Shown: positions 17,031 through 26,980, counted from the stretch's first letter. The stretch: 64,000 nt of DNA from Bacteroidales bacterium (GCA_024401335.1 JAKSLH010000015.1:1-64000); one strand, 5' to 3'. Notes: generated by a model not told the origin, from the letters alone. Translations and numbers: made by a program.

Positions 17031-18416
17031 TTATTCAACAACTTTAGCCATACCTCTATATCTGTCGACCTTAGATTTTGGAACGTAGATGACCAGTTTT
17101 TGTCCGATTCTAATGATATTACGTCGCATGCCGTTCCAATACTTCAAGTCGGATAGTCTTACGCCAAAACGAGTGGCTATTGCTCCTGGAACATCGCCAG
17201 ATTTTACTGTATAGATTAATTTAGCACTATTGGCTGGAGTAGCCATGTGTCCATATGTAGCTTCAGATACAGGAACAATCTTGTTGTCTGGGAAGTACTT
17301 GTTACGTTCGAATGCGTATATAGAATCTTCTTGTGCAGCGAATGAGAGTGTTGTTTCAACAGGAAGACGCAGAGCATATCCTTTGTTGAATTGTGCAGGT
17401 ATGACGTCGTGTCTGTATTGAGGATTCAGTTCACGAAGCAATTCGACAGGGATGCCCAGTTTCGCTGAGACCTGATTGAAATGGAGAGGTTTTACAACCA
17501 TGATAGTATCTGCTGCAACTGGCTTGTTGGTTGCGGTAGCATACAACTGATGTTCGTTTGCGTAGGTCATGGCGTAGGCTGCGGCAATAAATGCAGGGAC
17601 ATAACCTCTTGTTTCGCGAGGAAGGTGATAATATATTTTCCAGAAGTCGCGTTGGCCTCCAGATCTAGCGATAGCTCTGTTCACATTGCCTGGACCACAG
17701 TTATAAGCTGCGATAGCAAGGTGCCAGTTGTTGTAGATAGAGTAGAGTTCCCCTAAGAATTTTGCTGCGGCCCATGATGATTTGTATGGATCGCTACGGT
17801 CGTCAACATACGAATTGACTTGCAGGTTGTATCTCTTGCCTGTATAATACATGAACTGCCATAATCCTGCAGCGCCAGCTCTAGAATGAGCTCTTGGATT
17901 GAGAGCGCTCTCTATTATAGGGAGGAATTTGAGTTCTAGTGGCAAGCCGTATGCGTCTAAAGCTTCCTCAAACAAAGGGAAATAATATTTCGCCTGACCA
18001 AGCATTTTCTGAACTAGGGCACGTCGCTTAACAACATATAATTCGATGAAACGTTTTACCTGTTCATTGTATGTCATAGGTATAGGAGAATTCATAGCCT
18101 GCAGGCGAGCGACGAAAATGCTATCTGGGATGCCATTGATCATAGTGTCGGCTGCGGCAACAGAATCAGGTACGAAGTCATTTGTTATAACTTCATGACT
18201 AGCGTACCAAGCGTTTAGCATACTGTCAACTGCAGGGGCTAGTTTTTGCAATTCTGCAACTAAGGCAGAGTCTGCGCTAGCTTCGTCTTTGCTGTTTTCA
18301 AATGCACCTATTGAATCAGTCTCTAGACATGAGTCAGAATCTATTGTTTCCTGGGCATTCGTGATTATAGCGATTGTGCAAAATATTGGTGTAAGTATAA
18401 ATGGTCTGATTTTCAT
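17031..18416 (-). CDS. mltD: MltD-type lytic transglycosylase with LysM
   Basis: The product is 461 aa with a signal peptide (about 1-21). The SLT domain lies at about 145-300, with catalytic Glu169 in PIIESALNP, then AGAAGLWQFM and AAYNCGPGNV. A LysM-like segment lies near 300-350 and a clear LysM at about 405-450. It cleaves peptidoglycan glycan strands in the periplasm. It lies 29 nt downstream of a LytTR regulator, so the two-component pair may control it. Confidence 0.92.
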   Translation of the reverse strand: MKIRPFILTPIFCTIAIITNAQETIDSDSCLETDSIGAFENSKDEASADSALVAELQKLAPAVDSMLNAWYASHEVITNDFVPDSVAAADTMINGIPDSIFVARLQAMNSPIPMTYNEQVKRFIELYVVKRRALVQKMLGQAKYYFPLFEEALDAYGLPLELKFLPIIESALNPRAHSRAGAAGLWQFMYYTGKRYNLQVNSYVDDRSDPYKSSWAAAKFLGELYSIYNNWHLAIAAYNCGPGNVNRAIARSGGQRDFWKIYYHLPRETRGYVPAFIAAAYAMTYANEHQLYATATNKPVAADTIMVVKPLHFNQVSAKLGIPVELLRELNPQYRHDVIPAQFNKGYALRLPVETTLSFAAQEDSIYAFERNKYFPDNKIVPVSEATYGHMATPANSAKLIYTVKSGDVPGAIATRFGVRLSDLKYWNGMRRNIIRIGQKLVIYVPKSKVDRYRGMAKVVE

Positions 18417-18445
18417 CCTGTTATGAGTCTGTTTGTTTAATGTAA

Positions 18446-19183
18446 CTATTTTTCTTTAAATAATTTCTTGATTGAATCCAAATACAATTTACCAACCGGA
18501 ATAGGGTCTTTTACTCCTTCGATCTCGATTTGGTTGCCATATAAAGTCTTTATAATGTCTGTTCGCACTATAAATGATTTCTGTACGCGTTTGAATTTAT
18601 CTGGTGGCAGAGCATCTGTTATGTTTTTGAGTGTATCACGAACCAAGATCTTTTCGTCCTTGCAATGTATTGTGATATATTCTCTTAACCCCTCTATATA
18701 TAAAATAGAATCGAATTTTACTCTGCTTATCTTATGCTCCTGTTTGATAAGCATGAAATCGTTTGTGTTTTCAGTCTCGTCTTCAGCTTTATTACTATTG
18801 GCTGTTGGTTCACTTGCTGACACTGATGATGTACGAGCAATAGCCTTACCGACTGCTTGCATGAATCTGTCGAATGAAAAAGGCTTAAGTAGATAATCGA
18901 GGACGTCGAGTTGGTAGCTTTCTATTGCATATTCAGAATATGCGGTTGTGAATACCACAAGAGGTTTCCTATTGCCAAGCATCTTTACAAAGTTAACCCC
19001 TGTGATATCTGGCATCTGGATGTCGAGGAACATAAGGTCAACTTCGCCAGCCTGCAATGTAGGTAATGCATCTATGCCAGATTTATAGCTGCCTATCAAT
19101 TCCAGTGTTGGTATTTTTTCTATGAATTCCTTGAGTAATATTCTTGCAGGGAATTCGTCATCTATAATTATACACTTAATCAT
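18446..19183 (-). CDS. LytTR-family response regulator
   Basis: The product is 245 aa. A receiver domain covers residues 1-120 with phosphoacceptor Asp54 (FLDIQMPD) and acidic residues at 8-9. A short Ser/Asn-rich linker is followed by a LytTR DNA-binding domain at about 140-245 (REYITIHCKDEKILVRDTL and the FKRVQKSFIV motif). It starts 29 nt after the kinase gene and is its partner. Confidence 0.93.
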   Translation of the reverse strand: MIKCIIIDDEFPARILLKEFIEKIPTLELIGSYKSGIDALPTLQAGEVDLMFLDIQMPDITGVNFVKMLGNRKPLVVFTTAYSEYAIESYQLDVLDYLLKPFSFDRFMQAVGKAIARTSSVSASEPTANSNKAEDETENTNDFMLIKQEHKISRVKFDSILYIEGLREYITIHCKDEKILVRDTLKNITDALPPDKFKRVQKSFIVRTDIIKTLYGNQIEIEGVKDPIPVGKLYLDSIKKLFKEK

Positions 19184-19212
19184 ACCTTTTCGATTTTTTC
19201 CATTTGTAGTAT

Positions 19213-19926
19213 TTATGCAAATGTATCAATTTCCATGTACACTCGGAATTCTGATTCAGTTGTTGTTATATCAAGTTTATAACGTCCAGGGTAAAGAATG
19301 TCTAATCGTTTTCGCACGTTTTCTACACCTATTCCACCTACAACATCCTTGTTGATAGCAATGGAAGGAAGAGAATTAGCAACTTGGAAGATAAGCATTG
19401 GTCCAAGTGTTTTTATATCAAGCTGTAACCACCCTTTTTTTGTGTTATCTATATTGCCATGTTTGAAGCTGTTTTCGATAAATGGAATAAGTAACATAGG
19501 TTCGATCATCAATTCTTTGTTGCAGTTACTGATGTCTATTTTAATGTTGGGTTCGCTATCCATCTTGATTTTCTGGAATTCGATGAAGTTGACTATGTAA
19601 TCAACCTCTCGTCCCACCTTTACCTTTTTACTCTCGCTTTCGTACAATGTGAATCTAAGCATATCAGAAAGCTTCAGTATCATATCTGGTGTACGTTCAG
19701 ATTTTATAATTGACAGGGCGTATATGTTATTCAAAGCATTAAACAAGAAATGAGGGTTGATCTGTGACTTCAGAAACTTCATTTCAAATTCAATGTTCTG
19801 ATGAGTAAGGTCGATTTCTCGCTGTCGAGTTTTGTTAAGGTGACGTATGTAGATGAAGGATAGGCCACCGATGATGATAGCGAAAAATACAATTAGAATG
19901 ATAGATGTGATAAGGGTAGTGTTCAT
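19213..19926 (-). CDS. LytS-type sensor histidine kinase
   Basis: The product is 237 aa from ATG 19926; a longer frame to 19962 would run into the hairpin upstream. It has one transmembrane helix (residues 6-28), then a His_kinase domain with H59 in QINPHFLFNALNNIY, then an ATPase domain with a truncated glycine region (GGIGVENVRKRL). There is no periplasmic sensor domain, so the signal is probably sensed in or near the membrane or through a partner. Confidence 0.92.
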   Translation of the reverse strand: MNTTLITSIILIVFFAIIIGGLSFIYIRHLNKTRQREIDLTHQNIEFEMKFLKSQINPHFLFNALNNIYALSIIKSERTPDMILKLSDMLRFTLYESESKKVKVGREVDYIVNFIEFQKIKMDSEPNIKIDISNCNKELMIEPMLLIPFIENSFKHGNIDNTKKGWLQLDIKTLGPMLIFQVANSLPSIAINKDVVGGIGVENVRKRLDILYPGRYKLDITTTESEFRVYMEIDTFA

Positions 19927-19938
19927 ATAATTCAACAA

Positions 19939-19973
19939 GAATCCCTCTGCCAACGGTGTCAACAGAGGGATTC
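19939..19973 (-). terminator. hairpin between the kelch gene and the kinase gene
   Basis: Perfect 11-bp arms (19939-19949 and 19963-19973) lie just downstream of the kelch stop on the minus strand. The following TTGTTG is only weakly T-rich, so it may attenuate rather than end transcription. Confidence 0.6.
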
Positions 19974-19990
19974 GGTATATTGTCAGACTA

Positions 19991-21274
19991 TTAGTCTAGT
20001 TCCTCGTAAGCTTGATATGGGTTGAATAAGTATGTTGAAGCGAAGAATTTTCCACCAGAACCGCTTATTGATACCTGTTTGTCACCTCCAGTTGTCAAAT
20101 ATGGAACCATCTGCTTACCATTTACAGCAAACTGCAAAGCGCTATAGCTTGTCGCTTCATGTTCGAGGACGAATGCAACAGCATTAGCTCTTACATTCCT
20201 TTCGAATGATTTCTTCTGAATCCAGAAGTCACCAGCAGGATCGTATTCCCATGTAGCGGCACCGGTGCCGTTTGCGCCACCTGTTGCAATATAGGCCTTG
20301 TCAAGAAGTGTAAATGCCACTCCGCCGTATCCTCTGAGGGTGTAGTCGTCGTCGAAGCTATAGCGTGTTTTGTTTATTACACTATGCATCTCTTGCCATT
20401 TGCCTGTTATAGGATTGAATCTCTCGACATATTCTGATGCACCGTCGCTTCCTACGCCGCTTACTACATATCCGTATTCAATGCCATCAAGTTCATACAC
20501 AAATGAGTATGCCTGTGCACGCTTGTTGCCAAGAGGATCTGCAGATGTCCATGTTTTTCCGTCAAACTTGTAGAAAGTGTTGATGTAGTTGTTGTCATAA
20601 TCCTCACCAGCGCCTACGTAAGCTGCTTTTGTGCCGTCAGCACCTGTAAGAACGAATGCTGTAGCATATCGACAAGAGTCGCCAGGGAAATCGGCGATAC
20701 GTGTCCATTTGCCTGTAGGTGTGCCATCTGCATTCTTACCGAAATTAGCCTTGTCGGTATCGTTCATTCTGCTGTAGATAGAAGGATACTGTGCTGGATC
20801 TGGTGTGCCTTTAGGGTCGAATTCCCAGAAATCTCTCAGATAGTGATATCCAGAATATCCGAGACCAACATAACCTTTTCCGTTAAGAGCAAAAGCAACT
20901 GCGCCATTTCGTGTTTCTACTGGTTCACCAGTTTCTACATCGATTTCAGGCATTGAGCTAATACCTCGACCGTTCTGCTCCCATTTTGAGCCACCGACCC
21001 ACACGAGATCTTCACCAACTGCTGTACAAGCAAAGAAATCTCTATATCTTTCTTTTTCTTCTGTCTTAGCGGTGTTTGCACCAGTTCCTACGTATGCGAC
21101 ATTGTCAATTGTGAATGTTACGGCGCCACTACGTGGTACACCTGGGAAGTCACATCTGAGTTGTATCCAGTTACCCAACTGATTGATGTTGTCCTCGTCT
21201 TCGCAACTAGTGAAGCCTAATACACTGGCTAACATGATTGCCAAGAACGAAAATTTTGATGCTCTTTTTGTCAT
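19991..21274 (-). CDS. kelch-repeat lipoprotein
   Basis: The product is 427 aa from ATG 21274; a 20-codon in-frame extension upstream overlaps the promoter. Signal peptide and lipobox: VLGFTSC with the lipidated Cys near residue 24. The mature protein repeats segments such as RSGAVTFTIDNVAYVGTG, RNGAVAFALNGKGYVGLG and RANAVAFVLE, which form a kelch-type beta-propeller of about six blades. It is probably surface- or periplasm-facing. Function is unknown; kelch lipoproteins often sit beside glycan or cell-envelope genes. Confidence 0.82.
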   Translation of the reverse strand: MTKRASKFSFLAIMLASVLGFTSCEDEDNINQLGNWIQLRCDFPGVPRSGAVTFTIDNVAYVGTGANTAKTEEKERYRDFFACTAVGEDLVWVGGSKWEQNGRGISSMPEIDVETGEPVETRNGAVAFALNGKGYVGLGYSGYHYLRDFWEFDPKGTPDPAQYPSIYSRMNDTDKANFGKNADGTPTGKWTRIADFPGDSCRYATAFVLTGADGTKAAYVGAGEDYDNNYINTFYKFDGKTWTSADPLGNKRAQAYSFVYELDGIEYGYVVSGVGSDGASEYVERFNPITGKWQEMHSVINKTRYSFDDDYTLRGYGGVAFTLLDKAYIATGGANGTGAATWEYDPAGDFWIQKKSFERNVRANAVAFVLEHEATSYSALQFAVNGKQMVPYLTTGGDKQVSISGSGGKFFASTYLFNPYQAYEELD

Positions 21275-21309
21275 ATCTAATTTGTTTTTCTTTTTTCTTA
21301 CAACTATTG

Positions 21310-21317
21310 CAAAAGTA
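21310..21317 (-). promoter_or_regulatory. -7 element of the kelch gene promoter
   Basis: On the minus strand TACTTTTG matches TAnnTTTG, 36 nt upstream of ATG 21274, with TTGG about 18 nt further upstream. Confidence 0.6.
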
Positions 21318-21388
21318 CTGCTTTTTTTCGTCACTCCAATATAAAATCTACATAAGTACTGATTTTTTCGCCAAACGACGTCTTTTTT

Positions 21389-23878
21389 TCAACGAACGGC
21401 GTTTTTTGTACTTTTTGTAGCAGGCTCTTCCCATGGTTTTTCGGGCCATACATGTTTAGGGTATCTTCTTTTGAGTTCTTTTTTCACCTCAAAATATGTG
21501 TTGTCCCAAAAGCTTTTTAAATCTTGAGTTATCTGAACAGGTTTAAAGCCTGGGGACAGAAGATGCATTAACACTTGTTTACGGCCATTATCGATTGTTG
21601 GGGTGTCTGCTAATCCGAAACATTCTTGTAGTCGTACCGCTAAGACAGGTGGTTCACCGTTACCTTGATATTCGAGCTTGATTCTAGATCCGCTAGGCAC
21701 CGATATCCGGGTTGGTGCCAGTTGCTCGAGTTCTTGTAGCATGTCGTAATCAATAGTATATTTGATGGCTTCTGACAGGTCGATTTTCTTTAGATCAGCA
21801 ATGGATGTAGCCTTGCCTATGTATGGTTGCAGCCATTCATCTGCCGTTTGCATCAGGTGTTCTGTTGTTACGTCGGGCCACTGCTTTTCTGGATGCCAGG
21901 CAGAAACAGAGAGTATGCGATTCTGTAATGACTTTACGTCGTCATCCCAGTTAAGTATTGACAATCCCTCCTTTTTTATGGCGTTTAAAATGGCCTTGTC
22001 TATCTCTTCTCTGTTGACATTGTGTAATGGCTGAGTAGATATGACAAGTTTGCCGATCAGTTTCTCATGTTGAGCAATAATACATCCTTTTCGGCTGTCC
22101 CATTGGACATTGTCACGTTCTCTGATGAAATGGTAAAGACAACTAGGGTCGAGCGGTGATGCAAGGTATATTTTGCCCATGCCATTGTGGGCGTCAAGGT
22201 TAGCTATTGATAGCCAGTTCTCGTTAGATAGAGTGTCCGTGTATTCTGTTGATGCTAGTGTTCCGTTCGCAAGACGGAATGTTGCATTGTTTCCTACGTG
22301 AGAAGTGGCTATTCGTTCAGGATAAGCCGATGCGACAAGAGCGCCCGTCGCATAGCAGTCAACAATATCGTTTGACAAATTGGTCTTTATCAGTTGTCTG
22401 TATTTGCTTGCGGTCTTCTCTATATGGCTGAACGCCTTGTTGTTATTGCTTCCTACCCGGAATCTTCTGAGGGCTTCAATTCGAAGATTGATGTCGGTGC
22501 CATATTCTCGCGAGAGAGGGTCTCGTTCTTCAAGAATTGCAGCAATGTCTGATGCCAGTGATTTCTCAGTATCAGACTTAGCGCTTAATAACATTTGGGC
22601 TATACGAGGGTGGCATGGCAGTTTATTGATTTGTCGTCCATGTTCTGTTATCTGCCCATTGTCGCCGATAGCATTAAGAAGTCTCAGCAATTCCTGAGCT
22701 TGCAATATGCTTGTGCGAGGTGGGGTGGACAACCACAAAAGATTGTCAGCGTTGGATTCCCCCCATGCGGCAAGGTCGAGTACGAGCTGTGACAAATCGG
22801 CATATTCGATTTCGGGAGTGCGATGAGCGGACATGTTCTGTTCGCTAGCTTTAGACCATAACCGATAGCAAAAACCGTTAGTAAGTCGGCCAGCTCGACC
22901 ACGTCTTTGGTCGGCCATGTCAGCAGAGATCCTTACCGTTTCAAGGTGCGACAACCCCGTATTAGGATTGAACTTCTGTTGTCTGCAATAGCCACTGTCT
23001 ACAACAATGCTTATGCCTTCTATTGTGAGTGATGTCTCAGCGATTGATGTTGCGAGGACAATCTTGCGTTTCCCGTCGGCATCGGGAAGAATCGCCGCCT
23101 TCTGTTGCGCTTGAGACAGCATTCCGTATAGAGGATAGACGGAGGTGCTTGGGAATGCCTGTGAGAGCAAATCTTCACATTTGCGAATCTCTGCTTCTCC
23201 AGGGAGAAATGCCAGGATGTCGCCTTGATATTTTTCGTGTGCATCGCGTATTGCGCGTGACACATCTGTGGCTATAGATGACGCATTGCTGTCGCCAAAG
23301 TGTATAGTCTCGACAGGAAACATCCTGCCTTGGCTTTCGATAACAGGTGCGTTTAGCTTAGTGGACAGTTCAGTAGTGTCGATTGTCGCCGACATTATGA
23401 CAATCTTAAGGTCAGGTCGGAGAATCTGTTGACATTCTCTGCATAAAGCAAGGGCAATGTCGGTGAAAAGGCTGCGTTCGTGGAATTCGTCGAATATCAC
23501 AATTCCCACATCTGACAGTTCGTTGTCGGCCTGTAGCATACGTGTGAGAATGCCTTCTGTAAGAACTTCAATGCGTGTGTTAGTGCTAACAGCGTTTTCG
23601 AAACGTATTCGATAGCCGACCTGTTGACCTACTTCTTCGTCGATCATGTCGGCCATACGTGTAGCGATTTGGCGTGCGGCAATACGGCGAGGTTCAAGCA
23701 TCAGTATTTTCTTCCCCGATGACAATGTGGAAAGCATTGTCAATGGAAGCAAAGTACTTTTGCCTGCGCCTGGTGGTGCTGTGATTATGATAGAGTCACA
23801 AGAGGACAAGGCCTCGTTGACCTTGTAGGCTATTTCTGCAGCAGGCAGGCCAAATTTCTTGAGGTCTATAGAAAGCAT
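21389..23878 (-). CDS. hrpB: ATP-dependent RNA helicase HrpB
   Basis: The product is 829 aa, the usual length for the family. Walker A is TAPPGAGKST (GK at 39-40), the DExH box is DEFH at 130-133, and the conserved motifs SAT, ATSIAETSLTI and QRRGRAGR follow. A C-terminal HrpB-specific region ends in a PKHVWPEKPWEEPA block. It is a DEAH-box helicase of unclear cellular role. Its ATG shares one base with the stop of the upstream outer-membrane gene. Confidence 0.95.
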   Translation of the reverse strand: MLSIDLKKFGLPAAEIAYKVNEALSSCDSIIITAPPGAGKSTLLPLTMLSTLSSGKKILMLEPRRIAARQIATRMADMIDEEVGQQVGYRIRFENAVSTNTRIEVLTEGILTRMLQADNELSDVGIVIFDEFHERSLFTDIALALCRECQQILRPDLKIVIMSATIDTTELSTKLNAPVIESQGRMFPVETIHFGDSNASSIATDVSRAIRDAHEKYQGDILAFLPGEAEIRKCEDLLSQAFPSTSVYPLYGMLSQAQQKAAILPDADGKRKIVLATSIAETSLTIEGISIVVDSGYCRQQKFNPNTGLSHLETVRISADMADQRRGRAGRLTNGFCYRLWSKASEQNMSAHRTPEIEYADLSQLVLDLAAWGESNADNLLWLSTPPRTSILQAQELLRLLNAIGDNGQITEHGRQINKLPCHPRIAQMLLSAKSDTEKSLASDIAAILEERDPLSREYGTDINLRIEALRRFRVGSNNNKAFSHIEKTASKYRQLIKTNLSNDIVDCYATGALVASAYPERIATSHVGNNATFRLANGTLASTEYTDTLSNENWLSIANLDAHNGMGKIYLASPLDPSCLYHFIRERDNVQWDSRKGCIIAQHEKLIGKLVISTQPLHNVNREEIDKAILNAIKKEGLSILNWDDDVKSLQNRILSVSAWHPEKQWPDVTTEHLMQTADEWLQPYIGKATSIADLKKIDLSEAIKYTIDYDMLQELEQLAPTRISVPSGSRIKLEYQGNGEPPVLAVRLQECFGLADTPTIDNGRKQVLMHLLSPGFKPVQITQDLKSFWDNTYFEVKKELKRRYPKHVWPEKPWEEPATKSTKNAVR

Positions 23879-25140
23879 TAATCGAACTTATGCTTTTTAA
23901 ACCAACCCTCGCGAATGTTAAAGGCGACTTTGATGTTATGTGATTTCTCCTCTATGAGTCCGAAGTTTTCCTGTCCTCTTTTGAGGTATTCGTAAGCAAT
24001 GATAAAGGAGTTGCTGAATCTGCCCATCGGTACAGTCATGCCCAATGTAACTGCTTGTTCATTAATCTCGTGTCTATGAACAAGCATATAGCTAGGTGAC
24101 ATGTAATAGCCTATGCGATATTGTATTCTTTTGTAAAATGGATCACCATCTTTGCCCGCAGAGAACTGAATACCGCCACCGCATTTCCAGTTGTCTCGGA
24201 ATGTTACAGGCTCATTGAATTTCGAGTTCTTGATTTTGCCCCATTCGTTGTACTTATAGTCTACGGTAAACAAGAATTTCTTGCGAGTATAGGTAAATCC
24301 AGCACCATAGCTTGTTGGAACGTGAAACTCTTCTTCAAACGGAGTCTCGTCGTCGAAGAACAACTGTGCTGAAAAATCGTTGGATACGATATGGTCGTAT
24401 GAAGAAAGGAGCTTACGCTTGTTGTTGTAAACACCACCAAAGCGGAAGTTGTTTTCGCCGATGTTGAAATGGAATTGGAGTCCGTATTCTAAATAGAGAT
24501 TGTTACAGGTGTATTTCTTCAGGTTGTAGATGTTTTCTCCATCCAAAGCGTCACTGAACAAAGCAGTCTCTTTTCTGTTAAACGATCCCCACATAGCTCC
24601 TACGCTTGCACCCAATGACAGGTGTTTGTTGAAGAAGGATATCGCGTTGTTCAGGAAGGCATGTTGCATGCCGCCAGATCCAGTCTGTTTGATAATGTAC
24701 TGAGAATTACTGCCATAGATATATCTCTTTTCTCTGTAGTTGTATCCGACAGATGAGTAAGGTGCATAACCAATGGCCAAACCCCACCATTTTGTTACTC
24801 GGCATCCCATTGTTATACCATCAATGTTGCCACTGACAAGACTAGCACGTTCGTAATCGGCTTTAAGTCGAGTGCGAAGACCGCTGAGCTGGATGTTGAA
24901 ATAGAAAGTAGTGCTATCAAGGTTATTGATAGCCGCTGGGTTGCCTATGTTGATGTAATCTTTAGGTGCAAGAGCTATAGAAGCATGACCCAATCCGGCA
25001 GATGTCGCGTGCTCACGATGTGTAAGCAGTCCGATTCCATACATAGAATACGGTGATACGGTGCTGTTTTGGGCAAAAGCCACATTGCCAATAAGGATAA
25101 TGAATAGTAGTGATAATATTTTATTTGTTTTCCCTGTCAT
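23878..25140 (-). CDS. outer-membrane beta-barrel protein
   Basis: The product is about 420 aa from ATG 25140, where the signal peptide starts (ending GNVAFAQ); ATG 25161 is an alternative. The mature N-terminus STVSPYSMYGIGLL with GLGHASIAL and NPAAIN resembles FadL/PorV-like Bacteroidota barrel proteins. Alternating aromatic strands continue to the end. It overlaps the end of the DUF4270 gene and is coupled to hrpB, so the three form one unit. Confidence 0.75.
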   Translation of the reverse strand: MTGKTNKILSLLFIILIGNVAFAQNSTVSPYSMYGIGLLTHREHATSAGLGHASIALAPKDYINIGNPAAINNLDSTTFYFNIQLSGLRTRLKADYERASLVSGNIDGITMGCRVTKWWGLAIGYAPYSSVGYNYREKRYIYGSNSQYIIKQTGSGGMQHAFLNNAISFFNKHLSLGASVGAMWGSFNRKETALFSDALDGENIYNLKKYTCNNLYLEYGLQFHFNIGENNFRFGGVYNNKRKLLSSYDHIVSNDFSAQLFFDDETPFEEEFHVPTSYGAGFTYTRKKFLFTVDYKYNEWGKIKNSKFNEPVTFRDNWKCGGGIQFSAGKDGDPFYKRIQYRIGYYMSPSYMLVHRHEINEQAVTLGMTVPMGRFSNSFIIAYEYLKRGQENFGLIEEKSHNIKVAFNIREGWFKKHKFD

Positions 25141-26542
25141 AGTTGTAGTAGTATAGTTCAAGATACGAATAGTATTTATTCTTGGTACGTCCGTTGAAAA
25201 TCATAAAATTGTAGTCTGCAGAATTTATTACGCCGCTCCAAGAGAGGACTAATCCTTCGTTGACATCTATGTTGCCGCTGGCAATGACGGTGTTTAAATA
25301 GTTAGTAATGTCGATAGTATAATATACATCGTTTGGGTCTGTCAAGTTGTTATGTAGCTTTGCAATTGAAGGAGTCCCATGGCTGGTTGTTACAGTTTTT
25401 AATACGGCATGTCCCTGGTCGATTGTTGGCGATACATTTCCTTTATTGACAGAAGCAACGTAGAAGTATTGAGGGAAATTGTGTTTGTCGTAACCGTTTC
25501 GTTCAGGATATAGGACAAGATTAGCACGGACAATATGAGAAAAATAGCTGTGGTCGGCGATAGTTCGTATAGTTGGGAAGTTTATACGTGTGTAATACCC
25601 TAATCCCTCGAACATGACAGAATGTTGTCCACCATCCTTCTCGTTCACTTGTTCTGATCTGTGATTGATGCAGTCGTATGGAGAATCTTCGTTTTCAGTC
25701 CATATTGAGTTGAATTGAAATTGTTTTGTGAAATCAGACACGACTAATTTTCGGGTTATCTTGATCTTGTCGACATCTGTAATGTGAGAGTGCAGCATGA
25801 TTCTCACAGAGTCGTTTGCAAAGGCCAATAAGCTTTTTGCGTCATCGCCAGATTCTAGCTTGATGCCACCCAGAAAGTGCTCGAAGTTCTGATCGCGAAC
25901 ATCTGTTTTGTTGGCCTTGTTGGCTTTAATGAAACTGACTAGTTCACGGCCGAAACTGTCGTCAAGACGATATCTCAATCTAGGACGTGAATGTGGTCGA
26001 GGAACGAATCTGAATGAGCCTATTGATGTAGAATCTCTAAATGTACGGACGTTGTAGAACGTCTTTTCGTTTTCGGCAAATTTTAGTGGTTGGGCAAGGC
26101 GTTTTACGTTGATAGTCATAGCCTTTGTTGTGTCACCCTGGTATGCACCGGTATGATACAATACTATTGTTACCGAGTCGTATTTTTCTTTTTGTGCCCA
26201 GTCGTATGAATCAAACAAGTAAGGTGTTGGTTCGTATGTTTGATTGTGTGGAACAGCCGTTGCTTTTCCTTCAACTTCAAGTCTCACGTATGACTGCGAG
26301 TAAACGTCGCCAATGACTTTCTTTTTGTGATGTCCAATCCATACAGTACCACGTCCCGAAGTCTGAACCGAGTCGAGTCTGAATGTCGCTAGTTCGATCG
26401 GAGTCTGGTCAACATATTCTGTGTAAGTGCCTGAATTTGCAAATATTGTGTCTACGAGAATAGAATCGTTGCTACACGAAATGAATGCTATGCTTATCGC
26501 TATTGAAAGTGCTACGGTAATGGCTCTCAATCTAATGTTCAT
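25121..26542 (-). CDS. DUF4270-family lipoprotein
   Basis: The product is 473 aa with a signal peptide and lipobox (AFISC, Cys near residue 23). The sequence following, SNDSILVDTIFANSGTYTEY, and the C-terminal YSYLELYYYNYD end fit the DUF4270 family, which is restricted to Bacteroidota and of unknown function. It is the first gene of a unit with the barrel protein and hrpB. Confidence 0.82.
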   Translation of the reverse strand: MNIRLRAITVALSIAISIAFISCSNDSILVDTIFANSGTYTEYVDQTPIELATFRLDSVQTSGRGTVWIGHHKKKVIGDVYSQSYVRLEVEGKATAVPHNQTYEPTPYLFDSYDWAQKEKYDSVTIVLYHTGAYQGDTTKAMTINVKRLAQPLKFAENEKTFYNVRTFRDSTSIGSFRFVPRPHSRPRLRYRLDDSFGRELVSFIKANKANKTDVRDQNFEHFLGGIKLESGDDAKSLLAFANDSVRIMLHSHITDVDKIKITRKLVVSDFTKQFQFNSIWTENEDSPYDCINHRSEQVNEKDGGQHSVMFEGLGYYTRINFPTIRTIADHSYFSHIVRANLVLYPERNGYDKHNFPQYFYVASVNKGNVSPTIDQGHAVLKTVTTSHGTPSIAKLHNNLTDPNDVYYTIDITNYLNTVIASGNIDVNEGLVLSWSGVINSADYNFMIFNGRTKNKYYSYLELYYYNYDRENK

Positions 26543-26558
26543 GTCTCTTCAATATGAT

Positions 26559-26574
26559 TTACTTTGCAAAGTAA
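26559..26574. promoter_or_regulatory. 16-nt perfect palindrome upstream of the DUF4270 gene
   Basis: ttactttgcaaagtaa is its own reverse complement. It ends 17 nt before the ATG and contains a TTACTTTG close to the -7 consensus, so a bound protein would block initiation. The rest of the gap 26575-26687 shows nothing else. Confidence 0.5.
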
Positions 26575-26687
26575 CAAAATCCGTGCGAGATATGACCTAT
26601 CTTTTCTATAAAACTTCCCTTTTCTTCTTCAAAAACCCGTTTTAGAATACATTCGAGTGGTTTTGGTAGGTATGCTTTAAACAAAAA

Positions 26688-26713
26688 AAGGACGATCAAA
26701 AATGACCGTCCTT
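26688..26713 (-). terminator. intrinsic terminator after the GlsB-type gene
   Basis: The 11-nt arms (26688-26698 and 26703-26713) have one mismatch, and the minus strand continues into a run of T. Confidence 0.7.
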
Positions 26714-26734
26714 AAACCTAAGTATGTGTGAGGC

Positions 26735-26980
26735 TTATTTCTTAATTAATCGGATAATGAAGATAAGGAGTACTGCACCGATTATACCAGTTACAACGCC
26801 ACCAATGCTGATGCCGGCAATTTCTCCCAAATTCAAGAAGCTTCCGAGGAGTGCTCCGCCTAACCATCCGCCAACGATACCGATGATGATGTTAAGCCAC
26901 CAAACGTAGCTGCTGCCCATGATTTTACCTGCTGCCCATCCGATAAGGGCCCAGATGAGTAATGAAATGATTAATCCCAT
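26735..26980 (-). CDS. GlsB/YeaQ/YmgE-family small membrane protein
   Basis: The product is 81 aa with three hydrophobic glycine-rich helices (MGLIISLLIWALIGWAAGKI, IIIGIVGGWLGGALLG, GAVLLIFIIRLI). This is the pattern of the transglycosylase-associated family, which is induced by stress in several bacteria. It has its own terminator and stands alone. Confidence 0.92.
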   Translation of the reverse strand: MGLIISLLIWALIGWAAGKIMGSSYVWWLNIIIGIVGGWLGGALLGSFLNLGEIAGISIGGVVTGIIGAVLLIFIIRLIKK

